Below are positions 30,369 through 41,384 of a stretch of 64,000 nucleotides of DNA, in pieces. Under the pieces are notes generated by a model. That model had not been told where the DNA came from and made no database searches. It saw only the letters and a list, made by a program, of their open reading frames with translations. Origin of the DNA: Meghimatium bilineatum (taxonomy: Eukaryota; Mollusca; Gastropoda; Stylommatophora; Philomycidae); contig CM067319.1 of assembly GCA_034231615.1 (NCBI GenBank), positions 10,748,891-10,812,890 on the forward strand. The letters run 5' to 3'. The stretch's first letter is position 1. The number at the start of each line of letters is the position of its first letter. Both the position numbers and the translations under genes were made by a program.

Positions 30369-30584
30369 TTCACTTAATATGTATTCATTGTGCTATGAAT
30401 AGTCGATAGATTTATTGAATGTTTAATCAATCTTCGGCGGGTCCAACCAAATGATAAACCCAGAAGAATCTCCGTCTCTACCATAGATGGTAAAAGTGGC
30501 TGTATAACATGCAAGTAAATTCAAAATAGGAAACTTGAAGTTAAATGAAAATAATTCTTATAATTCTTGTCGATGTTGTTGGTC

Positions 30585-30675
30585 AAGTACGAAAAACCAC
30601 TTTACTTACAAGGCGATTCGGTGCCGTTAGAACGGACAAGGTTCAATTCCAGTCGGATATAACAGTTATTTTTAT
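30585..30675 (+). mobile_element. tRNA-like SINE G fragment
   Basis: GGTCAAGTACGAAAAACCAC, CGTTAGAACGGACAAGGTTC, AATTCCAGTC. B-box-like GGTTCAATTCC at 30636-30646. Diverged relative of 23860-24065. Confidence 0.45.
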
Positions 30676-31339
30676 AACATATATGGAAGGTAATAGTAAT
30701 GCTATTCTTTTCTACCATTTTGTAAATACCCAATGAGTGTTGATAAATTATACTACGGGGGTCGTGGTGAATAGATTACCAGAACCGCGATCTCCACTAT
30801 TTCTTGATGGTTGTAAAGATCTGATAGATATATATATATATATCAAGATAAACAAAAATAGGTAGAAATGTTACCAAAATAAGACATAAAATAACCAGAT
30901 ACAGAGACACGTTTCTACTAAAAAGCCGTTATCAGGACAAATGAAAGAACACAGTACAACGAATATTACATGGAGACAAACATGGTTATGATAGGGAGGA
31001 ACGAAAAGGAGAGATAGCGAATAGATAAAGGAGGAAGCAAAGATGGAGCAGCGTGACGGAAGAAGAGGGTATGCGGGAGAAGATAGTGGTAAGTGAGGAG
31101 GGGAAAGTGTACAGAAGAAGGGGAGAAGTGAAAATATATAAGATAAATAGCTAGTAAAATAAGATAAATTAAAATCCTTACTTCCACAGTGGCAACAGTC
31201 AATAAGTATTACCGACATACAGTCGTAATGTAAGGGAAAATCAAAAGAAGATGGTAAAGAGATCAGATGAGAGAGAGTGAGAGAGAGAGAGAGAGGGAGA
31301 GTTCTCTCGTACTATCTAACTGCTGTCTAAAACACAGTA
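30676..31339. other. Spacer with (TA)n, degenerate hammerhead-like motif and (GA)n
   Basis: (TA)n at 30828-30842. 30909-30936 on the minus strand reads CTGATAA...GAAACGTG, a decayed hammerhead core. Purine-rich DNA from 30990 to 31150 and (GA)n near 31268-31300 create open frames with no motif. Confidence 0.45.
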
Positions 31340-31440
31340 TTGTAGACGTTAACTTTTTGCCAACCCTCCTCCTTTTCAACAACGGTTAATTGTTTTTTTC
31401 GCAACCCCGACCCCAATTATTAACGTAATTTATGGAAGCT
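31340..31440. repeat. Short dispersed repeat D
   Basis: ACTTTTTGCCAACCCTCCTC, TTTTCAACAACGGTTAATTG, CCCCAATTATTAACGTAATT and TATGG. Compare 24145-24235. Confidence 0.5.
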
Positions 31441-31627
31441 CCTATCCAGAATATCAGCAGAAGGTATAGAACCGAGCTAGAACTAACGCAGCATAACAGG
31501 CAGCAGTGACGGGCCCAAATTAAAACAATGAATATGAGACTAACTTCAAACTGTTGACTATATGGTACATAAGAAGGATTTATCAAACATGAAATGGGTT
31601 AACAGCTTGTTTCACTTAGAGCAAATA

Positions 31628-31803
31628 CAGTGGAATCCATCTATAGCGCATCCTTGTATAACAAATTTCCCTATATAGCAACACTTTTTTTCAAACATTC
31701 AATTATATTTATTCTTTATTATCTGTACTGTACATAGCAAATTTCTATTATTATATACATATTTCGTTGGTACGTGGCAAGTTGTTATAATAGGATTGGA
31801 CTG
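31628..31803. mobile_element. Pogo/Tigger-like MITE with TA duplication
   Basis: Left end CAGTGGAATCCATCTATAGC and right end (reverse complement) CAGTCCAATCCTATTATAAC, flanked by TA on each side (31626-31627, 31804-31805). 176 bp, no coding capacity. Related termini at 15737 and, interrupted, around 17574-17596 / 18137-18155. Confidence 0.75.
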
Positions 31804-31809
31804 TACAAG

Positions 31810-31850
31810 AAAGAACAAATCGACGTTTCAACGACAAAGCTTTATCAAGA
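31810..31850 (-). other. Degenerate hammerhead-like motif
   Basis: Minus strand CTTGATAAAGC...GTTGAAACGTCG keeps GAAACGTC but has lost CTGANGA. Not expected to cleave. Confidence 0.3.
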
Positions 31851-31854
31851 TTGT

Positions 31855-32165
31855 GTCATGTGACATATTTTTTCCAAAACCTAGTCTTTATAATGAAGCT
31901 TCTGAAATCATCGTGGTGTCTGGCAAGTTCCCCCGTCTCCTCTAGCGACATGTGTATGCATTCTCTAATATCTCTTGTCCAGCGACGTTTTGGTCGACCT
32001 TTATCTCTACTGCCTACTATCGTCCCCTCCAACAACACTCTTTCCATCGTGTCTCTTCACGTGGCCAAAAAAAATTCATTCTTAAAACGGTGTTTAAAAG
32101 AGTCTTCTTGACGTTGATTTAACTTAGCACGTTGGTCTTCCTTGTTATCGATGCTACTCTCGTAA
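31855..32165 (-). mobile_element. LINE beta C-terminal fragment, copy 3
   Basis: The minus-strand frame reads MERVLLEGTIVGSRDKGRPK, RRWTRDIRECIHMSLEETGE and LARHHDDFRSFI, FWKKYVT stop. Preserves the C-terminus better than copy 1 (24185-24480). Confidence 0.75.
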
Positions 32166-32229
32166 CTCTTCTATAACACTCCATTTTGAAAACTATTCTC
32201 TAGGCTGTAGTTTTTATTTATTTCCCATT

Positions 32230-32430
32230 TTCATATAGGATCAAACAAACACAGAATGGAACAACGATATAGCTAAAGATTACATGGAATCGTATAGTCT
32301 ATCAGAAACTAAACGCATCTATATTGTTGATGGAGCAACAATAGAGCTAAAGACTATATGGAATCGTATAGTCTATTAGAAACTAATCTCATCTTTATTA
32401 CTGCTCCATTCTGCGTCTGTTTGAAACCCA
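32230..32430. repeat. 71-bp tandem duplication inside short inverted repeats
   Basis: Two copies around ATGGAATCGTATAGTCTAT (about 32284 and 32357). The pair is flanked by CAAACACAGAATGGA (32247-32261) and the near-complement TCCATTCTGCGTCTGTTTG (32405-32423). Probably a small foldback element. Confidence 0.5.
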
Positions 32431-33865
32431 AAGAAAAAAGTTGGGTTCAAATCACTCACCATTAGAAAGTTGAACAATGATATTTATTACTAGGAAATAG
32501 GTTCAAAAAATAGCGTAAAACTTCGGTCCTCCATCCCTAATGATTCTCTTTTAAAAAATGCCCCAAATGCAAAAACCCAATGGAAACGAAGAATTGACCA
32601 TGTTTTAGGTAACCTCCACCCCCCTACCCCCGGCCGACCCTTACTGAAGACGTATCTATGGTCCTGGTTTGCTTGTTCCTATCTTGATAACGACCTCTTG
32701 ATCGAAACGTCGATCGATTCGTTCTATCTTATAATTGGTCTACGTAAAAAAAAAGTTATAACAAAGACGTTTCGAACCGCAAAAAAAGTTGAAAAAATAT
32801 CAATAGTCAGCATGATCGAAATTTAAGTGGGAATAGAAACGTAAAAACGTTCTCACTAATGAGCTAGCAACATATTGTGTCGGAGCAGTAGTTTCGTATA
32901 TAATAGAGCAGCGGCAGTGATGCCACAGCTGAGACTTTTTCCAACAGATCTGGGGTTTTTCGCTGTAATCTTGGGTGATGGGGAAATTTTGCACACATTT
33001 TCTTTAATCTCGAGGTGTTGTTTTTTTAAAAAGAAATTCAGAACATGACCTTTAGTAATAGGAATTTAGCCAAAAGACGAGTTCAGCCAAATCCCTTAAC
33101 GATTTTCGAAAAAAAAGTCACCAAAAGTATCGTGGGAGCGATGGAATTACAAACGAAAATTAGCAAATTACTTTTTTTTAAGCAAACCAGCTTCTATTGC
33201 TGAAAGGTTATCTCAGACCCTGCCCTTATTTAGATGCAGTATATAGTTTAAGGTTATTAGATGCAGTACATCGTTTAAGGTTATCTGGGGTTTTTTCAGG
33301 GCTACCTGAAATTATTTCTAGAAAATCAGTAGTAACTGTGGCAACGGTTATCTAAGGTTCGCTTTTTTTTTAGTTTGCATCATTCCCGTGAATTTCTGCG
33401 GTGGTGTCGCACTGACCTGGGTGTTTCCATTCAAATATAATGAAATTGATAAATAGCAAGATTATTCAAATGAAAACCTTAAAATTGTGATGGAAATTAG
33501 AATAACCATGACATTGTTTTCTAACCAGTAAATATTATTATTGTTCAGAATAAGAATGTTATACGAGTGCCATCTTGGTGCAGACGGACAAAGTGACACT
33601 ATATTGGCAGTTTAAAGGTGGCATTATCACTATTCACATGCACCAAAGGAACTAGCAGCGCTCTGGTATCAGTTTTTTTTTATTATTGACGGTGAGTTTA
33701 TAGAAATTTATCGGGAAGTGAAAGTCCATTATTGTGATACGTTCCTGTCAATTCAACAGGTGCACACGTGGAGTAGGGAGATTCACAACGGCGTGAAGTC
33801 TATGACAGACTGTTCTAGACTGGGTTAGACCGAAACCGTTAGCAGACCTCTGTATAGGCCTATAA
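32431..33865. other. Long AT-rich stretch, one degenerate hammerhead-like motif
   Basis: 32684-32722 (plus) reads TTGATAA-CGACCTCTTGATCG-AAACGTC with a plausible helix II (CGA/TCG) and helix III (ACG...CGT); the core has two substitutions. 33225-33285 holds two copies of a GATGCAGTA...GTTTAAGGTTAT segment. Otherwise nothing recognised. Confidence 0.4.
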
Positions 33866-33869
33866 TTAT

Positions 33870-34475
33870 TAATTAGGACGTCATTCGTTACGGTTTTTGT
33901 ATATTATTGTCGTGATTTCATTGGTCACTATTTATATACTTGGAGCCACGTGTCAAAAATATCAATGACCGATAAATGAAATTCACGGAAATAATCAAAA
34001 TCGACCTTTCAGGTTATGTTTACATCTTCTGTATACAGGTCTTTATACAGGCACCAGGACATGGTTAGACACAGCACGAGGTCATCCCATAATTGACTGG
34101 TGCCCCTTAACATCTGGTTATAGAAAAAAAAACGCTGATTGACATGGAGATGATGAAATAGACTCTTTAGTTGTGAGCAAGTATGAACAGCCAATAGCCT
34201 TTCTGACAAAGGTATAGGTCGTCTACAGTTGGGTAACTGATGTGATACTCACATGCATAAGGTTTGCTGTCTCACAGGCATGGTTGTGTTAAGGGGGGGG
34301 GGGTTTATGGATGCATGTGTAGTTCTCGATAGGAGGCATCCCAGGGTGGCAGTATCCCAGGGTGGCAGTATCCCAGGGTGGCAGTATCCCAGGGTGGCAG
34401 TATCCCAGGGTGGCAGTACCCCAGGATCATCAAGTCCTGCCAGGCGTGCATCCTGGCCAACTAGTTCATCGTTTA
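33870..34475 (+). repeat. R1 dispersed repeat, copy with the 17-bp expansion
   Basis: Palindromic part 33875-34010 (TTTCATTGGTCACTATTTAT with complement GACCGATAAATGAAA), CAGGTCTTTATACAGGCACC (shared with 5370), single GATGAAATAGACTCTTTAGT unit at 34153, CCTTTCTGACAAAGG (34199), GGCATGGTTGTGTTAAGG (34278), TTTATGGATGCATGTG, then the 17-bp array. Collinear with 27756-29330. Confidence 0.7.
34336..34428. repeat. Minisatellite, 17-bp unit, about six copies
   Basis: The unit is CAGGGTGGCAGTATCCC. Copies are nearly perfect. Single copy in the sister R1 repeat at about 29262-29275. Confidence 0.92.
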
Positions 34476-34486
34476 TCAACTCCAGT

Positions 34487-34905
34487 AAAAGACGAGCTAA
34501 ACAAACTCCAGTGAAGGAAGAACTAAACAACTCCAGTGAGGAAGAACTAAAGAAATCCAGTGAAGGAAGAACTAAACAAACGCCAGTGAAGGAAGAACTA
34601 AATAATCGGCAATGAAGGAAGAACTAAGCAAACTCCAGTAAAGGAAGAACTAAACAAATCCAGCGAGGAAGAACTAAAGAAATCCAGTGAATGAAGAACT
34701 AATCAAATCCAGTGAAGGAAGAACTAAACAAATCCAGTGAAGGAAGAACTAAACAAACTCCAGTGAATAAAGAACTAAACAAACTCCAGTGGAAGAACTA
34801 AACAAATTCCAGTGAAAGAAGAACTAAACAAACTCCAGTGGAGGAAGAACTAAACCAACTCCAGTGAAGGAAGAACTAAACAAACTCCAGTGAATAAAGA
34901 ACTAC
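34487..34905. repeat. Minisatellite, 22-26-bp unit, about 17 copies
   Basis: The unit is AAACTCCAGTGAAGGAAGAA plus CTAAAC; the CT of ACTCC and the AAGG are often missing. It grades into LINE coding sequence at its right end (GTGAATAAAGAACTACAGAA). Confidence 0.9.
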
Positions 34906-35140
34906 AGAAACGGTGCTGGAGATGGATAGGACCCACATTAAGAAGACTAGTGAAAAAGATTTTAAGACATTGCTCTGGAACTCACAGGAAAAGAGGGAGA
35001 AGGGAAAGCCAAAAAATACCTGGAGAAAAGAATCAGATGAAGAGGCATAAGTGCTTAGTAGAACATGGTAAGATCTGGAACGAATACTAAAGATAGGACA
35101 AGATGGAAGAGGTTTGTTGAGGACCTATGCTCAGCAGGGA
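34885..35140 (+). mobile_element. LINE C-terminal fragment
   Basis: Reads NKELQKRCWRWIGPTLRRL, then RKRGRRESQKIPGEKNQMKR, and TKDRTRWKRFVEDLCSAG. This matches the KR-WRWIGH-LR ... RGRP--TWRR ... DR-RW---V--LC end of LINE polymerases. Confidence 0.7.
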
Positions 35141-35282
35141 GCCAAAATTCATATATGTTATTTGTATATATATATGGAGAAGAGATACAGTTTGTGGCTA
35201 AATATGAAACCAAGATCCTTTTTTTCTACAATAATCCAAATGTTTTATAAGTGCTTCCAGCACTTAGGACTTGTACTGAATG

Positions 35283-35570
35283 CAATGGGTGCCCTTAAGT
35301 TGCCAGGACCCGAAAGGGAGAAAAGAAAAGTGACACTGTTACCTGTAAAATATGTTGTAATAGTGTCTAAGAAGATTTAGGGGAATGGAACTGGCTGTCC
35401 CATCCCATAGAGGGTCAAATTGACCCATATGTGATGCTGAAGTCGGATGTGTCAAGCTGAAAGGCACAAATATTGCAGCTAAGCTGTAAACCTGACACAG
35501 AGCATTCTGATCTCTGAACTACATTCTAGCAATTTTCAGAGGTTTGAGAATGAAAGCAGAAAATATAACT
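35283..35570 (+). mobile_element. SINE family B
   Basis: GTTGCCAGGACCCGAAAGGG, GTGACACTGTTACCTG, GAATGGAACTGGCTGTCCCA, GCTGAAGTCGGATGTGTCAA, tail AGAGGTTTGAGAATGAAAGC. Full length. Confidence 0.8.
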
Positions 35571-35669
35571 CAATGGTGACTATGTTATAATGACACAGTC
35601 ATGTCTTACTTTTTCAAAATATATTCATAAAAAATCCAATAAGATTTTTCCTTTGAGGCACCTTCATGT

Positions 35670-37545
35670 CAATGACATCAGAATAAGTGATGTCTAGAGG
35701 ATATATCTAGAGTATATAATAAATATAATATAATAAGTGATGTCCAGAGCCCTTTAATATAATAAGTGATATCCAGAGCCCTCTAATATAATAAGTGATA
35801 TCCAGAGCCCCTCTCCTCTAATATAATAAGTGATATCCAGAGCCCCTCTCCTCTAATATAATAAGTGATATCCATAGCTCTCTAATATAATAAGTGATGT
35901 CCAGAGGTCTCTAATATAATAAGTGATGTCCATAGCTCTCTAATATAATAAGTGATGTCCAGAGGTCTCTAATATAATAAGTGATGTCCAGAGCCCTCTA
36001 ATATAATAAGTGATGTCCAGAGCCCCTCTAATATAATAAGTGATGTCCAGAGCTATAATATAAAAAGTGATGTCCAGAGCCCCTATAATATAATAAGTGA
36101 TGTCCAGAACCCCTCTAATATAATAAGTGATGTCCAGAACCCTCTAATATAATAAGTGATGTCCAGAGCCCTCTAATATAATAAGTGATGTCCAGAGCCC
36201 CTCTAATATAATATGTGATGTCTAGAGATATAATATAATAAGTGATGTCCAGAGCCCTCTAATATAATAAGTGATGTCTAGAGATATAATATAATAAGTG
36301 ATGTCCAGAGCTCTCTAATATAATAAGTGATGTCCAGAGCCTTCTAATATAATAAGTGATGTCTAGAGCCCTCTAATATAATAAGTAATGTCCAGAACCC
36401 CTCTAATATAATAAGTGATGTCCAGAGCCCCTCTAATATAATAAGTGATGTCCAGAGCCCCTCTAATATAATAAGTGATGTCTAGAGATATAATATAATA
36501 AGTGATATCCAGAGCTCTCTAATATAATAAGTGATGTCCAGAGCCCTCTAATATAATAAGTGATGTCCAGGGCCCTCTAATATAATAAGTGATGTCCAGA
36601 GCCCCTCTAATATAATAAGTGATATCCAGAGCCCTCTAATATAATAAGTGATGTCTAGAGATATAATATAATAAGTGATGTCCAGAGCCCTCTAATATAA
36701 TAAGTGATGTCCAGAGCCCTCTAATATAATAAGTGATGTACAGAGCTCTCTAATATAATAAGTGATGTCTAGAGCCCTCTAATATAATAAGTGATGTCCA
36801 GAGCCCTCTAATATAATAAGTGATATCCAGAGCCCTCTAATATAATAAGTGATGTCCAGAGCTCTCTAATATAATAAGTGATGTCCAGAGCTCTCATAAT
36901 AAGTGATGTCCAGAGCTCTCTAATATAATAAGTGATGTCCAGAGCTATAATATAATAAGTGATGTCCAGAGCTCTCTAATATAATAAGTGATGTCTAGAG
37001 CTCTCTAATATAATAAGTGATGTCTAGAGCTCTCTAATATAATAAGTGATGTCCAGAGCTCTCTAATATAATAAGTGATGTCTAGAGCCCCTCTAATATA
37101 TTAAGTGATGTCTAGAGCCCCTCTAATATATTAAGTGATGTCCAGAGCTCTCTAATATAATAAGTGATGTCTAGAGCCCTCTAATATAATAAGTGATGTC
37201 CAGAGCCCTCTAATATAATAAGTGATGTCCAGAGCTATAATATAATAAGTGATGTCCAGAGCTATCTAATATAATAAGTGATGTCTAGAGCTCTCTAATA
37301 TAATAAGTGATGTCCAGAGCTATAATATAATAAGTGATGTCCAGAGCTATCTAATATAATAAGTGATGTCTAGAGCTCTCTAATATAATAAGTGATGTCC
37401 AGAGCTCTCTAATATAATAAGTGATGTCCAGAGCTATAATATAATAAGTGATGTTCAGAGCTATCTAATATAATAAGTGATGTCTAGAGCCCCTCTAATA
37501 TATTAAGTGATGTCCAGGGCCCCTCTAATATAATACCTACCCTTG
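35670..37545. repeat. Large minisatellite, 29-bp unit, about 64 copies
   Basis: The unit is AATATAATAAGTGATGTCCA plus GAGCCCTCT, with endings CCCCTCT, CTCTCT, GATAT or CTATAAT. Subtypes are ordered: CCCTCT units in the left half, CTCTCT and CTATAAT units to the right. Near 37215-37440 a three-unit block repeats, showing higher-order structure. Confidence 0.97.
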
Positions 37546-37603
37546 GTACATCAGGGTGTATGATTAGAACACATATAGGTTATATCAGGGTGTATGATTA
37601 GAA
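37546..37603. repeat. Two stray copies of the 34-bp TATATCAGG unit
   Basis: ACATCAGGGTGTATGATTAG occurs twice directly after the 29-bp array. The main array of this unit lies 4.9 kb away at 42454-43065. Confidence 0.85.
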
Positions 37604-37629
37604 AAAGTTAAAAAGCAAAAGTTAATGTT

Positions 37630-37888
37630 TCTTTTGTGTTTGTTCTCAAACTCCTGGAGATTAGCAGGATATAGCCCGGAGAATGAATGCATTGTGTTAT
37701 GATTTACAGCTTTGCTGCAATATCTGCGTCTTTCAGCCTGGCACATCCAACTTCAGCACATCATTCTGGGTCATGTTGATCCTATATGGGATGGGATAGC
37801 CAAATTCATCCCAACAACATTCTTAGTCCCCTCTTTTGATATGTATGGATGGTAAACAGTGTTGCTGTTCTCTCGTGCGTCTGTAACA
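37630..37888 (-). mobile_element. SINE family B, full length
   Basis: TTCTTTTGTGTTTGTTCTCA, TAGCAGGATATAGCCCGGAG, CTGGCACATCCAACTTCAGC, TGGGATGGGATAGCCAAATT, GGTAAACAGTGTTGCTGTTC, in reverse order. Confidence 0.8.
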
Positions 37889-37899
37889 CATGAGCATCA

Positions 37900-38520
37900 G
37901 TTACATTTGTATACATGTTTTTGTAAAACTACCTTACTATATTTCTTATCTTTCAGTCTTTTGTAAAACTGCCTTACTATATTTCTTATCTTTCAGTCTT
38001 TTGTAAAAATTGTTACAATTTAAAATACTGCACTCAATAGCAGAGAGAAATACACACACAAAACAGTAAACATTGTTACAATTAAACATCTGTACACATT
38101 CAAGACAAAACAAATACTCACTTTACAGTGCTGCCATATTGTTTCACTAAAAAATCGTTCTGCTGGATTCAGTATTTCTCATGAATTATTTATTTCCATA
38201 AGCAGTACACAATACTGAACACAATTTAAAAGAACTGACTTCAAATTTATCCAATAAATCTCTGCTTGAATTGTTTAGACCATGGCATCAATTATTTCTT
38301 GAATTTAGCGCACCATTTAATGTCCTTGTGATTGCAAATATCCTAATGCTTCATTGATCTGAGCATTCATTATAATGCAAGCTGGTTTGTGAAACATCTT
38401 GACCTACCTTTATGAAAAGAAAAAAATAACATTTGTTTTATAGAGTATTGTTTAAAAATTTTATGGAATATTCATTCATAAACATCCGCTTCATTTCTTT
38501 AAGTGATTCACAATTTGGAT
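37900..38520. other. Spacer with a 40-bp tandem pair
   Basis: TTTTGTAAAACT-CCTTACTA ... TTATCTTTCAGTC occurs twice (about 37919-38002). Nothing else recognised. Confidence 0.5.
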
Positions 38521-38522
38521 CA

Positions 38523-38608
38523 AATTCCAGCAGGAAGTAGTCTAGACATCGGAGATGCATTGTGCTGACATTTTATTTGCACCTGGCTGGACATATTCAA
38601 CCTGAACG
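38523..38608 (-). mobile_element. SINE family A fragment
   Basis: TTCCAGCAGGAAGTAGTCTA, GAGATGCATTGTGCTGACAT, TTTATTTGCACC. Diverged. Confidence 0.55.
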
Positions 38609-38679
38609 CTGATTTATGTGTCCAATGTTTTACAGAATCTACAGAATGGTGAATGTCCGTATCTATTTGTACAATCATA

Positions 38680-38805
38680 TCATGACATCAGGGTTTAGAT
38701 TAACCTTCACAATCGATGTACAATCAGTATAACATCAGGGTCTAAGCTTCACTTTCATAATCGTTATAGAATCATACTGGAACATCAGTGTCTTATCTAG
38801 ATTTA
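38680..38805. repeat. Degenerate tandem repeat, about 55-60-bp unit
   Basis: Three loose copies around ATCATA-TG-ACATCAGGGT-T. Weak. Confidence 0.4.
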
Positions 38806-38821
38806 TACTAACCTGAAATGA

Positions 38822-40490
38822 GCTATCAGTGACAAGGTACAGTGAGAAAACATAGGCTTCCAGTGACTAGGTACAGTAAGAAGACATAAGCTTCCAAATA
38901 TAAAGCACAGTGAGAAGACATAAGCTTCCAGTTACAAGGTACAGTGAGAAAGCATGAGCTTCCAGTGACTAAGTACAGTGAGAAAGCATGAGCTTCCAGT
39001 GACTAGGTACAGTGAGAAGACATAAGCTTCCAGTGACTAGGTACAATGAGAAAACATAAGCTTCCAGTGACAAGGTACAGTGAGAAAACATAAGCTTCCA
39101 GTGACTATGTACAGTGAGAAAACATAAGCTTCCAGTGACTATGTACAGTGAGAAAACATAAGCTTCCAGTGACAAGGTACAGTGAGAAGACATAAGCTTC
39201 CAGTGACAAGGTACAGTGAGAAGACATAAGCTTCCAGTGACTATGTACAGTGAGAAAACATAAGCTTCCAGTGACTATGTACAGTGAGAAGATATAAGCT
39301 TCCAGTGACTAGGTACAATGAGAAAACATAAGCTTCCAGTGACTATGTACAGTGAGAAAACATAAGCTTCCAGTGACTATGTACAGTGAGAAAACATAAG
39401 CTTCCAGTGACAAGGTACAGTGAGAAAACATAAGCTTCCAGTGACAAGGCACAGTGAGAAAACATAAGCTTCCAGTGACTATGTACAGTGAGAAAACATA
39501 AGCTTCCAGTGACTATGTACAGTGAGAAGATATAAGCTTCCAGTGACTAGGTACAATGAGAAAACATAAGCTTCCAGTGACAAGGTACAGTGAGAAAACA
39601 TAAGCTTCCAGTGACTATGTACAGTGAGAAAACATAAGCTTCCAGTGACTATGTACAGTGAGAAAACATAAGCTTCCAATGAATATGTACAGTGAGAAGA
39701 CATAAGCTTCCAGTTACTAGGTACAATGAGAAAACATAAGCTTCCAGTGACTAGGTACAGTGAGAAGACATAAGCTTCCAGTTACAAGGTACAGTGAGAA
39801 GACATAAGCTTCCAGTTACAAGGTACAGTGAGAAGACATAAGCTTTCAGTGACTAGGTACAGTGAGAAGACATAAGCTTTCAGTGACTAGGTACAGTGAG
39901 AAGACATAAGCTTCCAGTTACAAGGTACAGTGAGAAGACATAAGCTTTCAGTGACTAGGTACAGTGAGAAGACATAAGCTTTCAGTGACTAGGTACAGTG
40001 AGAAGACATAAGCTTCCAGTGACTAGGTACAGTGAGAAGACATAAGCTTTCAGTGACTAGGTACAGTGAGAAGACATAAGCTTCCAGTTACAAGGTACAG
40101 TGAGAAGACATAAGCTTTCAGTGACTAGGTACAGTGAGAAGACATAAGCTTTCAGTGACTAGGTACAGTGAGAAGACATAAGCTTCCAGTGACTAGGTAC
40201 AGTGAGAAGACATAAGCTTCCAGTGACTAGGTACAGTGAGAAGACATAAGCTTCCAGTTACTAGGTACAGTGAGAAAACATAAGCTTCCAGTGACTAGGT
40301 ACAATGAGAAAACATAAGCTTCCAGTGACTAGGCACAGTGAGAAGACATAAGCTTCCAGTTACTAGGTACAGTGAGAAGACATAAGCTTCCAGTTACTAG
40401 GTACAGTGAGAAAACTTAAGCTTCCAGTTACTAGGTACAGTGAGAAAACATAAGCTTCCAATGATACGATACAATTAGAAGACATAAGCT
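38822..40490. repeat. Large minisatellite, 34-bp unit, about 49 copies
   Basis: The unit contains GTGACTAGGTACAGTGAGAA and GACATAAGCTTCCA, with a HindIII-type AAGCTT in nearly every copy. Subtypes AAAAC/GAAGAC and CTAGG/CTATG/CAAGG are interspersed. The block 38969-39193 recurs at 39479-39703, exactly 510 bp (15 units) away, so a segmental duplication lies inside the array. Confidence 0.97.
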
Positions 40491-40534
40491 GATTAATTTT
40501 TGTCCTCAGATTCAGGCTACATTATTTGATCAGT

Positions 40535-40888
40535 ATTGATGTCTTTGAGATGTGGGTATATAGAAGAATAGGGAGAACATCATGCAGGGAGAAGAAAACA
40601 AAGAGGTTCTAAAAACACTTAATATGAAGAAAGAATTACTAAGACAGATCAAGCAAATAAAATATTTTGAGCACATTTAAAAGGCATGACACCTTATTGA
40701 AGACCTTACTTGAGGGTAAAGTCAAAGGGAAGCGAGCAACAGGTAGGCAGAGATACAAGTGGGAGAGTAACATCACAATATGGACAGGTTGAAGTCTAGC
40801 AAAGTGCACCACCAAGACAAGAGACTTGGAAGTCTGTTACAGCCGACCTTTGTTGTGGAGACGGCACTTGATGATGATGATTTGATAG
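40535..40888 (+). mobile_element. LINE C-terminal fragment
   Basis: Readings MWVYRRIGRTSCREKK, TLLEGKVKGKRATGRQRYKW and SLAKCTTKTRDLE, with tail TTGATGATGATGA. Matches the W-YRR--R ... G-V-GKR--GRQR--W pattern of CR1/RTE polymerases. Confidence 0.65.
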
Positions 40889-40959
40889 GTGGGTAGGAGA
40901 TCATAGCTCCTCTAAGGTGTTGAACAGCTCTCTCAACCACTGATACGACTCTTCTCTTC

Positions 40960-41384
40960 AGGTGACATTCTCTCCATCAGAGCACTATCTGCTTTATGGA
41001 TCTTCCGAATTTATCACAATTTTGGGCGAGTTGACCAGTCAAAGCAAGGGGCAAGTTTGACAATCTCTCTTATACATCGTCGTCTTGGGCAACCCATACC
41101 AGTTACCAGCGACCATACCTTACTATTAATATGTCCATGTTGTTATATCGCTTTATATGGTCAAAAAATCTCAGCTTTTTTATTATAATGTTGTTCAAGA
41201 ACCAACCCTCTTCAACGTTTCATTTTCTTATCAGTTTTTTATTAGGTTTTTTTACTGTCCATTGTATTCTCTGAATTTTTTGTAGCATCTCCTTTCAAAG
41301 GCAGTAATACTCCCTGCCATTGATTTATTAAGCGTCCATGTTTCAACGCCATAAAATGTTACTGGGAATAAGCTAACGCATATA
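40960..41384 (-). mobile_element. LINE polymerase fragment
   Basis: Minus strand near 41375-41270 reads LFPVTFYGVETWTLNKSMAG, then SITAFERRCYKKFREYNG. This is the YG-E-WTL / AFE-RCYR motif. The mariner is inserted at its outer edge. Confidence 0.65.

Noticed and set aside
30871-31218. Hydrophobic minus-strand frames resembling membrane proteins
   Set aside because: They arise from purine-rich DNA on the plus strand, which reads as L, S, F and P on the other strand.
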